From DASTPP01 sp035762175 (GTDB lineage Bacteria > Myxococcota_A > Polyangia > Polyangiales > Polyangiaceae), in the NCBI GenBank assembly GCA_035762175.1, contig DASTPP010000006.1, forward strand, positions 1 to 63,965: DNA of 63,965 nt, given 5' to 3'. Below, one piece after another: positions 14,893-23,174 of the stretch. A program made the position numbers and the translations under genes. How positions within the stretch are numbered: the first letter of the stretch is position 1; the number at the start of each line of letters is the position of its first letter. The notes beneath the pieces were generated by a model. It had not been told where the DNA came from. It searched no databases and saw only the letters and a list, made by a program, of their open reading frames with translations.

Positions 14893-15342
14893 TCACCCCT
14901 CGGCCGGGCCCGGCCCCGCGGGCCCGTCGTCGGCCGGCGTCGGCGCGCGCGGCGGCGGGCGCGTCACGCGAGAGAGCACCTCCAAGAGCTTAGAGTCATT
15001 AAGCCCCTTGACGATGTACCCCGACGGCCGGAAGCACGACATCAGCTCGAAAGGGTCGATCAGGTCGGTGTAGGCCGAGTAGATGATGACCGGCAGGTGC
15101 TCGTCGTGGCGGCGGATGGCGGCGAACAGCTCGAGGCCGCCCTCGCCGGGCATCTTCAGGTCGATGACGCAGGCGGCGAAGCCGTCGCCGAGGCGGGCGA
15201 GCGCCTCGCGCGCCGAGGCGCAACTGACGACGTCGAACTGGTCGCGCAGCAGCAGGTGCAGGCCCTCGCGCGCCAGCGGGTTGTCGTCGACGACGAGAAC
15301 GTGAGGCTTGTCGACCTCGCGTCCGGTGCGCTCAGATGGCAT
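14893..15342 (-). CDS. single-domain response regulator (first of two)
   Basis: A 149-residue receiver protein with HVLVVDDNPLAREGLHLLL, phospho-acceptor Asp in ACVIDLKMPGEGG, switch Ser in IYSAYTD and conserved Lys in GYIVKG. It has a short Pro/Ala-rich end and no output domain. I start it at ATG 15342; no ribosome site precedes it, and a TATAGG stretch lies about 25 bp upstream, so the message may be nearly leaderless. It is the first gene of the operon, 84 bp before the giant kinase. With two receivers and no DNA-binding domain, the signal probably acts by protein contact or competition between the receivers. Confidence 0.88.
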   Translation of the reverse strand: MPSERTGREVDKPHVLVVDDNPLAREGLHLLLRDQFDVVSCASAREALARLGDGFAACVIDLKMPGEGGLELFAAIRRHDEHLPVIIYSAYTDLIDPFELMSCFRPSGYIVKGLNDSKLLEVLSRVTRPPPRAPTPADDGPAGPGPAEG

Positions 15343-15846
15343 ACGGATGAGGATACGCCTATAACCTCGCAGAGTGTGTGCCCCCGACACAGTCCTCACG
15401 AAGAATTGTGTCAGATTGTGGGGTGCTTGTGGCTCGTTGGAGGCACTGTCAGGCCCCGGCCCGTGCCGGGGGCGAGCGAGGGGTACGCGCCGGCTGTCGG
15501 GGCCGCGCCTTGGCTCTACGCCTGCGCCTCCCGGTTAAGGTGGCACGGGTCGTGGTGGCGGGTCTCTTTCCGTCCTTGCTGAAAATGTCCGACGGCGTGG
15601 GGGCGTGGTTTCGTGGTAGAAATGTGCGAACTCTTTGCCGCGCTCGAGCGAACGAACAGGTTGCCCGGGGCGGGCGCGGCCTCTGCGGTGGCCAGGGCGG
15701 CGCTCCGGCGGGCGCGCGGGCGGCGCGAGGGCCGCGTTCTGGGCCGCCGGCTGCGGTATTGAGGCGGTGCGAGCGAGCGCGTACGCTCGCGCCCGAAGCC
15801 TCGCCCGGGGGTGCGATCGTCGAAAGGCCGTGAGGGCACGCTAGAA
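15343..15846. other. intergenic stretch between response regulator and GAF gene
   Basis: This divergent intergenic region must hold the promoters of the response-regulator operon (minus) and the GAF gene (plus). A TATAGG about 25 bp upstream of ATG 15342 is a possible minus-strand -10. No gene, repeat or terminator is convincing; open frames here are Arg/Ala-rich chance frames. Confidence 0.45.
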
Positions 15847-16500
15847 ATGAAAGAAGAAGCCGCCCACTCGGGCGAGGCCGACCGCGCGGCGTCGCTGCTC
15901 GAGGGGCAGAAGCGCATCCTGCAATCGATTCACGACGACCGGCCGCTGTCGGAGGTGCTCGCGCTGATCTGCACGGTCGTCGAAGGGCAGGCGCCCGGCA
16001 TGATGTGCTCGGTGCTGGTGGTCGACGAGGCGGCCCGACGGCTGCGCCACGGTGCGGCGCCGGGCCTGCCGGCCGACTACAACGAGGCGATCGACGGGGT
16101 GCCCATCGGGCCGCGGGTCGGCTCGTGCGGGGCGGCGGCGTACGCGGGCACGCCGTGCGTGGTGGAAGACATCTCGACGCACCCGAACTGGGCCGAGTTC
16201 CGCGCGCTGGCGTTCGAGCGGCACGGGCTGCGGGCGTGCTGGTCGACCCCGGTGTGCGCGTTCGACGGCAAGGTGCTGGCGACCTTCGCGATGTACTACC
16301 GCGAGCCGAAGCGGCCCTCGGCCGAAGACCGCAAGCTGACCGACTTCACGGCCCACCTGGTCGCGATCGCGATCAACCGCCAGCGCGACCGAGACCGGCT
16401 GGCGCGGCGGGCGGGCTTAGGGCGCCGAGCCAACGCCCCTGCCGAGCCAGCTCGAAGCCGCTTTAGGCTGCAGGACAGAGGTTGGGTTCGGCGGGCTTAG
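15847..16500 (+). CDS. GAF-domain protein, possibly truncated
   Basis: Residues about 25-190 form one GAF domain of the FhlA/nucleotide-sensor type: ILQSIHDDRPLSEVLALICT, GPRVGSCGAAAYAGTPCVVE, ACWSTPVCAFDGKVLATFAM and EDRKLTDFTAHLVAIAI. In this subfamily the GAF usually precedes a GGDEF, EAL or histidine-kinase domain. Here the protein stops after ~30 basic residues, just upstream of a dispersed repeat at 16512-16650, so the output part may have been lost. ATG 15847 follows a GAGG 11 bases away; a GTG at 15811 is an alternative. Its position next to the giant kinase operon suggests related signalling, without proof. Confidence 0.75.
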   Translation: MKEEAAHSGEADRAASLLEGQKRILQSIHDDRPLSEVLALICTVVEGQAPGMMCSVLVVDEAARRLRHGAAPGLPADYNEAIDGVPIGPRVGSCGAAAYAGTPCVVEDISTHPNWAEFRALAFERHGLRACWSTPVCAFDGKVLATFAMYYREPKRPSAEDRKLTDFTAHLVAIAINRQRDRDRLARRAGLGRRANAPAEPARSRFRLQDRGWVRRA

Positions 16501-16511
16501 CGGTCGCACGG

Positions 16512-16650
16512 CCGGCCCTTCGGGCGGCTTCTCGAAATCGCGCAACGGGCCCCGCCGCCGGCCGAAGGGGGACGGCGCGACGCGACGTGCCTCGAGCAGA
16601 TCGGCCCGCGCGCCGGCGCCCGGCCGAGCCCCGGTCGGACTGCCTATACC
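16512..16650. repeat. dispersed repeat, copy 1
   Basis: The stretch begins CCGGCCCTTCGGGCGGC and ends GCGCCGGCGCCCGGCCGAGC then CCCGGTCGGACTGCCTA. The 3' part is nearly identical to 24370-24412, and the 5' part resembles 21801-21840. It lies immediately after the GAF gene, in the gap before the convergent lipoprotein gene. It has no coding content of its own. Confidence 0.55.
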
Positions 16651-16710
16651 CCCGCGTGGGGGAGAACTCCCTTCGCGCCCGGTTGTCGTCGGGGGTTCGG
16701 CCGGTGTCGC

Positions 16711-18144
16711 TCAGAGGCCGCAGAGGCGGACGCCTTGGCTCGGTGGCCCGCAGAGTAGGCCCGCGCCGCAGTCGCGGTGCGAGGCGCAGGCGGCGCGGCA
16801 CTGGCGCAGGAAGCAGACCTGCGCGCGGGCGGGGTTCGCGCACCCGGCCAGGTCGAAGTTCTGCCCCGTGCAGGGCGCCGCCACGTCGGGCCACGCGGCC
16901 TGCGCGCCGATGGACACGGGGATCAGCTCGCTCGCGGCGCGCAGGCGGTCTCCGTCGACCAGCTCGACCACGACGAAGAAGCGCCCGCTCAGCGCCGGCG
17001 CCGCGCCCGCCTTGACCCAGCCCTCGCCGCGGACATACCCGTCTTGCCACGAGAGGAACTGCTGCCCGCCGCGCGGCCGGCTCGCGCCCCAGACGGCGTG
17101 CGCCTCGAAGTCGGCCGGCGTCTCCGGAATGGCGTCGAGGAGGAACGCGATGGCGTGAAAGTCGGCCGGCTCCCAGCGCAGGGCGAGCTCGTCGGCGGTC
17201 TCGAAGTGGGCCCCGGGCGCGGGGGCGAGCAGGCGCAGCACCGACTCTGCCCGGAGAAAGTCGAGGCTCGCGTTGCTCGTGACCACGTGGCAGAAGCCGT
17301 CTTCGCCGCAGGCGACGCGCAGGCTGCTGGTCGCGCCGAGGTCTGAGGGCCAGGGCAAGCAGTCGGCGTCCGAGCGGCACGCGCCGTCGAGCGGCCGGCA
17401 GGTCTTCTGCCTGACGTCGCAGAAGTCGGACGCGGCGTCGCAAGGCGTTCGTTCGTTGCACTGGACGTAGACGCAGGTGCCGAAGTCGCCCGTGCACGAC
17501 TCGTGCGCGGGGCAGGCGCTCTCGTCGCAACGTGGGTCGCAAGCCTTGGTGACGCGGCGCGCGCCGCTGTCGCCCGCTTGACCGCCGCCGTCCTGCCCGG
17601 CCGCGCCCGCCGCCCTCGTGACGCCCCCCGCCCCCGTTGCCCTCGTCGAGGCCGCCGCCCTTGCCGTACCCGCCGCGCCGGGCCCCCCGCTGGCGCCCCC
17701 CGCGCCGGTCGAGCCGGCGTCTCCTGCCGCGCCCGCCGTGCCTGCCTCGCCCCCGCCGCCCGCCGTGCCTGCCTCGCCCCCCGCGCCTGCCCCGCCCGAG
17801 GCGCCCGCCTCGCCCCCGCCGCCGGCCGCGGCCGCGCCCCCGTCGCCCCCCGCGCCCGCCGCGCCGGCTTCGCCCGCCGCCCCGGCCTCGCCCGTCGCGC
17901 CCGCGGTGCCGGGCTCTTCGTCGACGACGACGCAGTGGTTGCCGACGTCGCAGTCGGCGTCGGTCTCGCAGATCGCGGCGCAGCCGTCGAGGTAGCAGAC
18001 GTACCCGTCCATGCCGTCGCACCGGTCGCAGCGCTGGCGGCCCGAATCGGGGCAGCCCGCGAGCCCGCCGGCGGCCGCGAGCGCCGCCGCCGCCAGCGCG
18101 AGCGCGCCGCGGCCGGAGGGCCGCCTAAAATACGATGGCAGCAT
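16711..18144 (-). CDS. Cys-rich lipoprotein with Gly/Ala collagen-like region
   Basis: The N-terminus is a lipoprotein signal (basic MLPSYFRRPSGRG, hydrophobic Ala/Leu core, lipobox LAGC). Cys-rich segments follow (CDRCDGMDGYVCYLDGC, CDVGNHC), then about 100 residues of GxxG-type Gly/Ala/Glu repeats, a second Cys-rich zone (CDPRCDESACPAHESC) and a globular C-terminal domain ending in more Cys-rich sequence (RQCRAACASHRDCGAG). Anchored surface proteins of this kind are common in Polyangia and have no known function. The start overlaps the end of the upstream gene by 20 bp, so it is third in an operon. Residues about 160-180 could reflect a compensated frameshift, because the alternative frame reads more Gly-rich. 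Confidence 0.75.
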   Translation of the reverse strand: MLPSYFRRPSGRGALALAAAALAAAGGLAGCPDSGRQRCDRCDGMDGYVCYLDGCAAICETDADCDVGNHCVVVDEEPGTAGATGEAGAAGEAGAAGAGGDGGAAAAGGGGEAGASGGAGAGGEAGTAGGGGEAGTAGAAGDAGSTGAGGASGGPGAAGTARAAASTRATGAGGVTRAAGAAGQDGGGQAGDSGARRVTKACDPRCDESACPAHESCTGDFGTCVYVQCNERTPCDAASDFCDVRQKTCRPLDGACRSDADCLPWPSDLGATSSLRVACGEDGFCHVVTSNASLDFLRAESVLRLLAPAPGAHFETADELALRWEPADFHAIAFLLDAIPETPADFEAHAVWGASRPRGGQQFLSWQDGYVRGEGWVKAGAAPALSGRFFVVVELVDGDRLRAASELIPVSIGAQAAWPDVAAPCTGQNFDLAGCANPARAQVCFLRQCRAACASHRDCGAGLLCGPPSQGVRLCGL

Positions 18145-19138
18145 GCGGCCCGCCCCCCCACCAGTAGCCGGGTTCGCTTCGACTGTTCGATTCGGCGCCC
18201 ACGCCGGTGTACCTCGTCCGGTCGAAGTTCACGTTCGAGCTCCGCGAGAGCGAGAACGAGAGCCCCAAGAGCATGCGGTCGAGCAGCAGGTAGCCCGCCC
18301 CGAGCGTGAGCCCGAGCTCGAAGGCGGGGCGCTCTTCGTGCACGACCCAGCGGGCGGCCAGGCGTGCGTCGGCCTGGAAGTCTCCGACGACGTTCCACCG
18401 GGCGAGGGCGGCGGGCTCGAAGTAGAAGGCCTGCGCCCGCGAGGGTTGCCGCTCGAGCTCGCCGCCGAAGGGGTCTTCGACCCGGCGGACCGCGTCCGAC
18501 GAGAGCGCGCCCACTTCGAAAGCCCCGCCCAGCGTGCACTCGGTCGAAGCCACCCGGAACGGGGGCAGGGAGAGCGCCCCGAACGCGCCCTCGCGGTGGC
18601 GCGTCAGCCCCCGGCGAGAGAACTCGAAGGCGAAGCGGGCGCCGAACTGGCGTTGCCGCCCGCGCCGCTCTTCGACCCGCTTGGCGCGCTCGACCCGGCG
18701 CATGGTCTCGCTGTCGGGCGGCACGACGCTCGCCAGGCGGCCCAAGATCGCGCGCAACAACTCGGCGTTCTCTTCGTTCGCCCCGACGTACTCGTCGAAC
18801 CGCTGCTTCGCGGCCGACAGCGTCGCGGTGGCGTCGTCGAGCCGCTGGGCCGCCTCGTCGAAACTGAGCCTTTGCTCCTTCGTCGCGAAGTCGACGAGCT
18901 CTTTTATCTCTCGGGGCGAGGCGCCGTGCACGTTGTTGATGACGATCTTCTTGTGCGTGATGTTCTGCTCGATGGTGGCCCCGCCGCTGCCGTTCAAGAC
19001 GATGTTGTAGTCGCCTACCGCCGACGCCCCGCCCCCCTGCGCGCCCGCGCGCCCGGGCTCGAGCACCGACGCCGCGAAGGCCGCGATCGCGGCCGCCGTC
19101 GAGCCCCGCCGGCGCGGGCACCTCTCGCCCTTCGCCAT
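18125..19138 (-). CDS. secreted protein, coiled N-terminal part and probable outer-membrane barrel
   Basis: From ATG 19138 (an upstream ATG at 19162 lacks a ribosome site) the protein has a signal peptide (basic start, AAAIAAFAASVLEPGRAGAQ). A short motif YNIVLNGSGGATIEQNIT follows, then a charged helix (REIKELVDFATKEQRLSFDE). The C-terminal ~200 residues alternate polar and hydrophobic positions (FGARFAFEFSRRG, FELGLTLGAGYLLLDRMLLG, LSFSLSRSSNV) and end in aromatic HAAIVF, as in outer-membrane barrels. The motif recurs at the C-terminus of the upstream membrane protein. It is the middle gene of a three-gene operon. Barrel topology is inferred, and no family is recognised. Confidence 0.7.
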   Translation of the reverse strand: MAKGERCPRRRGSTAAAIAAFAASVLEPGRAGAQGGGASAVGDYNIVLNGSGGATIEQNITHKKIVINNVHGASPREIKELVDFATKEQRLSFDEAAQRLDDATATLSAAKQRFDEYVGANEENAELLRAILGRLASVVPPDSETMRRVERAKRVEERRGRQRQFGARFAFEFSRRGLTRHREGAFGALSLPPFRVASTECTLGGAFEVGALSSDAVRRVEDPFGGELERQPSRAQAFYFEPAALARWNVVGDFQADARLAARWVVHEERPAFELGLTLGAGYLLLDRMLLGLSFSLSRSSNVNFDRTRYTGVGAESNSRSEPGYWWGGGPHAAIVF

Positions 19139-19185
19139 CGCCCCGCCCTGCCCCTCGCCCATTGCCGGCCGGCGCCCGCGTCGCC

Positions 19186-19923
19186 CTAGCGAGCGCGCGC
19201 GGGCGAGGGGGCCTGCCCCGCGGGCGAGGTGGTGATCGTCTGGCGAATCGTGGCCGAGGGGCTGCCCTGCACGGTGATGTTGGCGGTGCCTTCGGTGTGC
19301 GAGCTGTAGAAGACGGCCGGGGTGGGCGCGGACGGGCTCTGCGGGGGCGGGCGCTCGGGGTTGCCGGGGGGGGCGGCCGGCGAGGCGAGCGAGGCCGTCG
19401 CGGCGGCCTTCGGGTGCTCGGCAAAGAGCTTCTCGCCCCCGAGCGGGCCGATGAGAAAGACGATTACGAATACGCCCATCGGCCCCGCCGCCACGACGGC
19501 CAGTTTCCGCTTCACGTCGAGCCTGACGGCGAGGCGGCCGAGCAGGGCGGCCGAGCAGGCGGCGATCATGAGCGAAAGAATCGCCCACCGCACCCGCTGG
19601 TCGAAGGCCGAAACCTCGGCCTTCGGGTTCACCGTCAGGGCCAGGAGCACGGCCAAGAAGAGCACGCCGAGCACGAACGACGCGGGCACCAGCCACGGGG
19701 GCAAGACGTCTCGGTCGCGAGGCGCCGGCGCCCCCCCCTTGGGCTGCGGCGCGTGCGCCCCGACGGCCGGCGGCCCATCGGCCGACGCCCCGACCCCAGG
19801 CAATGCCGGCGGCGCCTCGGTGGCGGGCGGGGCCGACGGCGCCGTCGGTTTCGCCGGAGCCCCCCCGCCAGCACGCGCCACCGCCCCTCTCACCGCCCCC
19901 TTCTTCGCCTTCGACCGCCCCAT
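19186..19923 (-). CDS. inner-membrane protein with three predicted helices
   Basis: ATG 19923 has a GAGG just upstream. The first ~90 residues are cytosolic and Ala/Pro/Lys-rich. Three hydrophobic segments follow (LPPWLVPASFVLGVLFLAVL, WAILSLMIAACSAALLGRLA, LAVVAAGPMGVFVIVFLIGP), then a Pro-rich linker and the C-terminal motif NITVQGSPSATIRQTIT. That motif matches YNIVLNGSGGATIEQNIT in the next protein (N-I, GS, ATI, Q, IT in register), suggesting a shared fold or contact between the inner-membrane and secreted partners. It is the first gene of the operon 19923 to 16711. No known family. Confidence 0.7.
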   Translation of the reverse strand: MGRSKAKKGAVRGAVARAGGGAPAKPTAPSAPPATEAPPALPGVGASADGPPAVGAHAPQPKGGAPAPRDRDVLPPWLVPASFVLGVLFLAVLLALTVNPKAEVSAFDQRVRWAILSLMIAACSAALLGRLAVRLDVKRKLAVVAAGPMGVFVIVFLIGPLGGEKLFAEHPKAAATASLASPAAPPGNPERPPPQSPSAPTPAVFYSSHTEGTANITVQGSPSATIRQTITTSPAGQAPSPARAR

Positions 19924-20237
19924 GACTACCTCGATACGCTCGCGACGCCCAACCCTCAAGGGCCAACGCGCTCGATACGACCCCCCCATGCGCCCTTCGC
20001 CGCCGCGGGGGGCCAACCACCTCGGGTCTGGCTGTGGCGCTGCCACCCGAGGCCCCGCTCTGCCCGGCGCCCGCCGGCGCGGGCGGGCCCCTCGCGTCGC
20101 AGGTTGTCGTGACCTCACCGGTGGGACACCGGACTGCGGCGCTTCACGACAAGTTTCGCTCTTGCGCCCGCCGCCGCCCGGCCGGCGCCCCCGCCCTCGA
20201 GGCCAGCCGGCGGCGCGTGTACGATCGGCGCCGACCC

Positions 20238-20363
20238 ATGGATCGGATCCGGGCCGTGACCGCCTTCGTTCACGCCGCCGAGCTGGGCAGCCTGTCGGCC
20301 GCCGCGCGCGCGCTCAAAATCCCGCTCGCTTCGGTAAGCAAGGGGTTGAGCGAGCTCGCTAAG
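20238..20363 (+). pseudogene. LysR regulator, N-terminal HTH stub
   Basis: MDRIRAVTAFVHAAELGSLS then AAARALKIPLASVSKGLSEL is the start of a LysR-type winged HTH. Homology stops after about 42 residues, before the usual LExxLGxxLFxR segment, and no effector domain follows. The break lies about 200 bp from an IS66 transposase tail, so an insertion or deletion probably destroyed the gene. Confidence 0.7.
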
Positions 20364-20572
20364 GCGGCCACCCCGCCTCGTCGGTGGCGGTCCCGCCTAC
20401 AGGGCACCCTGCCGGCACCCCGCCTCCCTCCAAACCTGAAGAGAGGAAGACGAGCACCACGAGCTGGTCCCTGGCGGCGCCCCCAGCTCGCCCCGGACGT
20501 ACCGGTCCGCCAGAACGTGCCCGAGGGGGGCTTGCCGCCGGGCCGCCGCCGAGCATGGGCCCCGCTCGCGGC

Positions 20573-21043
20573 TTACTCGGGGGCGGGCGGCCCGGGGCCC
20601 GGACGCGCGGCCTTCCACGCCGCCGGCGTCAGCGCTTCGAGCTCCGGCCTCGTGAACACGCCTCGCGACAGCCAGGGCACCACGTCCGCCAGGTAGTCGA
20701 CCGGGTCGATTTCACACAGCGCGCAGCTCGCCTGCCCCGAGTACGCGACCGCCCCGCGCTCGCCGCCCGCGTGCGCGCCCGCAAACAGGTAGTTCCGCCT
20801 TCCGACCGCCGGCCGGCGATGGAGGCGTTCGACGACCCCGCGGGCGATCGGCAGCCGGCCGTCGTCGAGCAATCGCGTCCGCGCAACGCGGTGGTTGATC
20901 AGATACTGGAGCGCCTTGCCGAGCAGCGAACTCGGCGGCTCCGACGGCGCGTACGTCCGGCACCAGCGCAGCAGCTCGTCGTAGACCGGCTTCAACCGCC
21001 GTTGCCGCTCGGCGGGCCGCCGCTCGGCGCCCTCGTCCGCCAC
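20573..21043 (-). pseudogene. IS66-family transposase, C-terminal remnant
   Basis: About 150 codons match the end of IS66 transposases: ELLRWCRTYAPSEPPSSLLG, KALQYLINHRVARTRLLDDG, RRPAVGRRNYLFAGAHAGGE, then CALCEIDPVDYLADVVP and RGVFTRPELEALTPAAW. The conserved VERLHRRPAVGRRNY and Glu of the catalytic region are present, but the N-terminal two thirds and the partner genes tnpA/tnpB are absent. Terminal inverted repeats were not found. The element is dead and probably explains the broken LysR gene next to it. Confidence 0.8.
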
Positions 21044-21135
21044 GTCGGCCTCGACGTCGGAGGGCGCGCGAAGGCGGCGCCAGCCCGGCGGCCTCGCGGG
21101 CCCCGCGCCGGCGCCGCGCTACCCTGGTGCCCGCC

Positions 21136-21759
21136 ATGGCCCGAGCCCGCCCCGCCGACGCCCCGCCCACCCCGCGCCACGCCCGCCCCGCCGACGCCGC
21201 GCCCGCGCCGCGCCGCGCCCGCCCCGCCGACGCCCCGCCCGCCCCGCGCCGCGCCGCCCGCCCCCGCGACGCGTTCGAGCACGAGTTCGTCGCGACGGTC
21301 GAGGCCATGCGACTCGGCCGCGCGCAGTACCTCGTCGTCTACCTGCCGGCCTCGCTGCGGGCGCTGCCGGCGTTCGCCGGCCGGGCCCGCCGGCGCATGA
21401 AGGGCATCGCCGCGGGCCACCCGCTGCAGCGGGCGTGGCAGCCCGCGGGCGACGGCCGCCGCTACGTGATGCTCGGCGCCACGTTCTGCCGCCGGGCGGG
21501 CCTCGCCCCGGGCGACGCGGTCACCCTGCGCTTTTCGCTGGTCGACGACGGCGAGGTCGACGTGCCCGCCGAGCTCGCCGAGGTGCTCCGGCAAGAGCCC
21601 GGCTGGCGCAAGCTCTGGCGCGCGCTGACCCCGGGCAAGCAGCGCGGCGTCGCCTACTACGTCGACAGCGCCCGCGGGCCCGAGACGCGCGCGCGGCGGG
21701 CCGTCGACGTCATGCGCCGGCTCGAGGCGGGCGAGCCGCTCGGGCCGAAGCGCCGTTGA
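21136..21759 (+). CDS. DUF1905/YdeI-like protein with N-terminal peptide repeats
   Basis: Residues about 50-205 follow the DUF1905 plus YdeI (OmpD-associated) layout: FVATVEAMRLGRAQYLVVYL, RRRMKGIAAGHPLQRAWQPA, FCRRAGLAPGDAVTLRFSLV, then an YdeI-like end with PGWRKLWRALTPGKQRG and ETRARRAVDVMRRLEAGE. The function of the family is poorly known. The first ~40 residues are three copies of a 12-residue repeat (ARPADAPPxPRR), encoded by a 36-bp tandem DNA repeat at about 21142-21255. I start at ATG 21136; GTG 21127 is an alternative and neither has a clear ribosome site. Confidence 0.7.
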   Translation: MARARPADAPPTPRHARPADAAPAPRRARPADAPPAPRRAARPRDAFEHEFVATVEAMRLGRAQYLVVYLPASLRALPAFAGRARRRMKGIAAGHPLQRAWQPAGDGRRYVMLGATFCRRAGLAPGDAVTLRFSLVDDGEVDVPAELAEVLRQEPGWRKLWRALTPGKQRGVAYYVDSARGPETRARRAVDVMRRLEAGEPLGPKRR

Positions 21760-21800
21760 GCGCGCGCGGCACCCGCCCGCGGGCTCGGCGGCGCCGCTCT

Positions 21801-21866
21801 CCGGCCCTTCGGCGGCATTTTCCAGCGACGACGAACGGGGTGCCGGGCTCCGTGCCCGGGCCGACC
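21801..21866. repeat. dispersed repeat, copy 2 (short)
   Basis: CCGGCCCTTCGGCGGCATTT then TCCAGCGACGACGAA and CCGTGCCCGGGCCGA match the first half of copy 3 at 24303-24370; the second half is missing. It ends just upstream of the secreted beta-propeller-like gene and seems to have replaced that gene's start. Confidence 0.55.
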
Positions 21867-21970
21867 CGAGCGAGCCGGGCCGACGCAACGACGACCCCGA
21901 GAACTGCGGCGCGGTCGGGCACTCGTGCCTCGGCGCCACGTGCGGCCAGGGCCTGTGCGAGCCCGAGCAG

Positions 21971-22942
21971 GTGGGCGAGGCGCTCACGACGCCCGCGCCC
22001 CGGCTCTTCGCCGACGAGAAGGCCCTCTACGGCCTGACCTACGACGCGCTCGGACCGGCGCTGTTTCGCCGCGCGCTCGAGGCGCCGTTCACGACGACCC
22101 TGCTCGACGTGCGCGGCGGCTCGATGACGCCCTGGCGCCAGTCGAGCGAGCACCTATTCACGTTCACCAACCCGGCGGTCATTTCCGCGGAGCATTCGAT
22201 TCGCGCCATCCCCAAGGCGGGCGGCGCGCCCTCCACGTACCCCGCCGACCTCTGGAGCTCCGGCCCTCACGATGACCTCTTCGACGTCGACGGCCAGAAC
22301 ATCTACTTCGCGCGCGAGCTCCCGTTCGGCAGCAACGACACGCCCTACGTGGCGCTGCCGCTCGATCACAGCGGCCCGCCGCGGCCCTTGACCGCGCCCG
22401 ACGACCCCGTGACCGACCCGCGCTACCCCTACTCGGCGCCGCTCGCCGCGGGCGACTACGTCTACGCCGTGGGCCGGGCGTACCCGTCGAACAGCCAGCC
22501 TGACGCCCTCTTCCGGATGCGCAAAGACGGCGCGGCGCCCGCCGAGCTGCTGTTCGCAGAGCCGTCCCTGCCCACGCGCAGGCTCGCGATGGCAGGCGAC
22601 GTGCTGATCGGCGGCGCGGGCATGTACCAGGGCCAGGGAGAATGCGTCGACGGGTACGTCGACACCCAGGTTTGGGTCTCGCACCCCCCCTATCACCAGA
22701 AGACGCCGCTCGTGACGCACGGCGGGCACCTTGGCGATCTGACGAGCGACGGCGCGTACCTCTACTGGGCCGACGACTGCGAGGGGGGCGTCTACCGCCT
22801 GTCGCTGCAAGGCGGGGAGCCCCTGCGCATGGCGGCCGGCCCGAGCCGCGACCCCCGCGTTGCGATCGTCGGGCCCTACCTTTATTACTCGGCGCGCCAC
22901 CCGGCGACGGGCCTGACCACCCTCTACCGCGTCGCGCGCTGA
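21971..22942 (+). CDS. secreted beta-propeller-like protein, N-terminus probably lost
   Basis: The 323-residue frame contains repeated blade-like units (NIYFARELPFG, GDYVYAVGRAYPS, GAYLYWADDCEGGVYRLSLQ, GPYLYYSARHPATGLTTLYR) resembling DUF5050-type propellers of Polyangia lipoproteins. GTG 21971 is the first available start. The same frame is open further upstream and reads DDPENCGAVGHSCLGATCGQ at 21890-21949, the Cys motif normally behind the signal peptide of these proteins. Upstream of that the DNA is the dispersed repeat. The true start and signal peptide are therefore probably missing, and the product may not be exported. Confidence 0.6.
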   Translation: MGEALTTPAPRLFADEKALYGLTYDALGPALFRRALEAPFTTTLLDVRGGSMTPWRQSSEHLFTFTNPAVISAEHSIRAIPKAGGAPSTYPADLWSSGPHDDLFDVDGQNIYFARELPFGSNDTPYVALPLDHSGPPRPLTAPDDPVTDPRYPYSAPLAAGDYVYAVGRAYPSNSQPDALFRMRKDGAAPAELLFAEPSLPTRRLAMAGDVLIGGAGMYQGQGECVDGYVDTQVWVSHPPYHQKTPLVTHGGHLGDLTSDGAYLYWADDCEGGVYRLSLQGGEPLRMAAGPSRDPRVAIVGPYLYYSARHPATGLTTLYRVAR

Positions 22943-23012
22943 GGGGCCTCGCCGGCGACGCGCGGGCGGGTGGCCGGCGGCGGTCGCGGCGCGCGAGGTC
23001 GGCCGCGGCGGG

Positions 23013-23174
23013 GGGCGTCAGGGGGGCTTCTCGTACGCGAGCGGCGCGTACAACCCCGCCGACGCCTGCGGCGGCGTCGCCAGCGGCGTGCAGCCGGTCG
23101 CGTGGAGCGACGACCCGCTGACCAAGCGCGCCCTCTCGCCCATGCGCGGCAACGCGCGCCGGGAGCCGGCCTAG
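23013..23174 (+). pseudogene. short unidentified C-terminal fragment
   Basis: One frame reads GGFSYASGAYNPADACGGVA and WSDDPLTKRALSPMRGN before a TAG shared back-to-back with the minus-strand gene. Composition is protein-like, unlike the other frames, but the stretch is only ~50 codons, has no start and no recognised family. It looks like the tail of a lost gene. Confidence 0.3.

Noticed and set aside
17618..17995. Pro/Ala-rich plus-strand gene
   Set aside because: It is the antisense of the Gly/Ala repeats of the lipoprotein gene and has no start signal of its own.
20384..20572. Remaining part of the IS66 transposase or its tnpB
   Set aside because: No frame in this stretch shows an IS66 motif; a few residues such as HVLADRYV are too little to support it.
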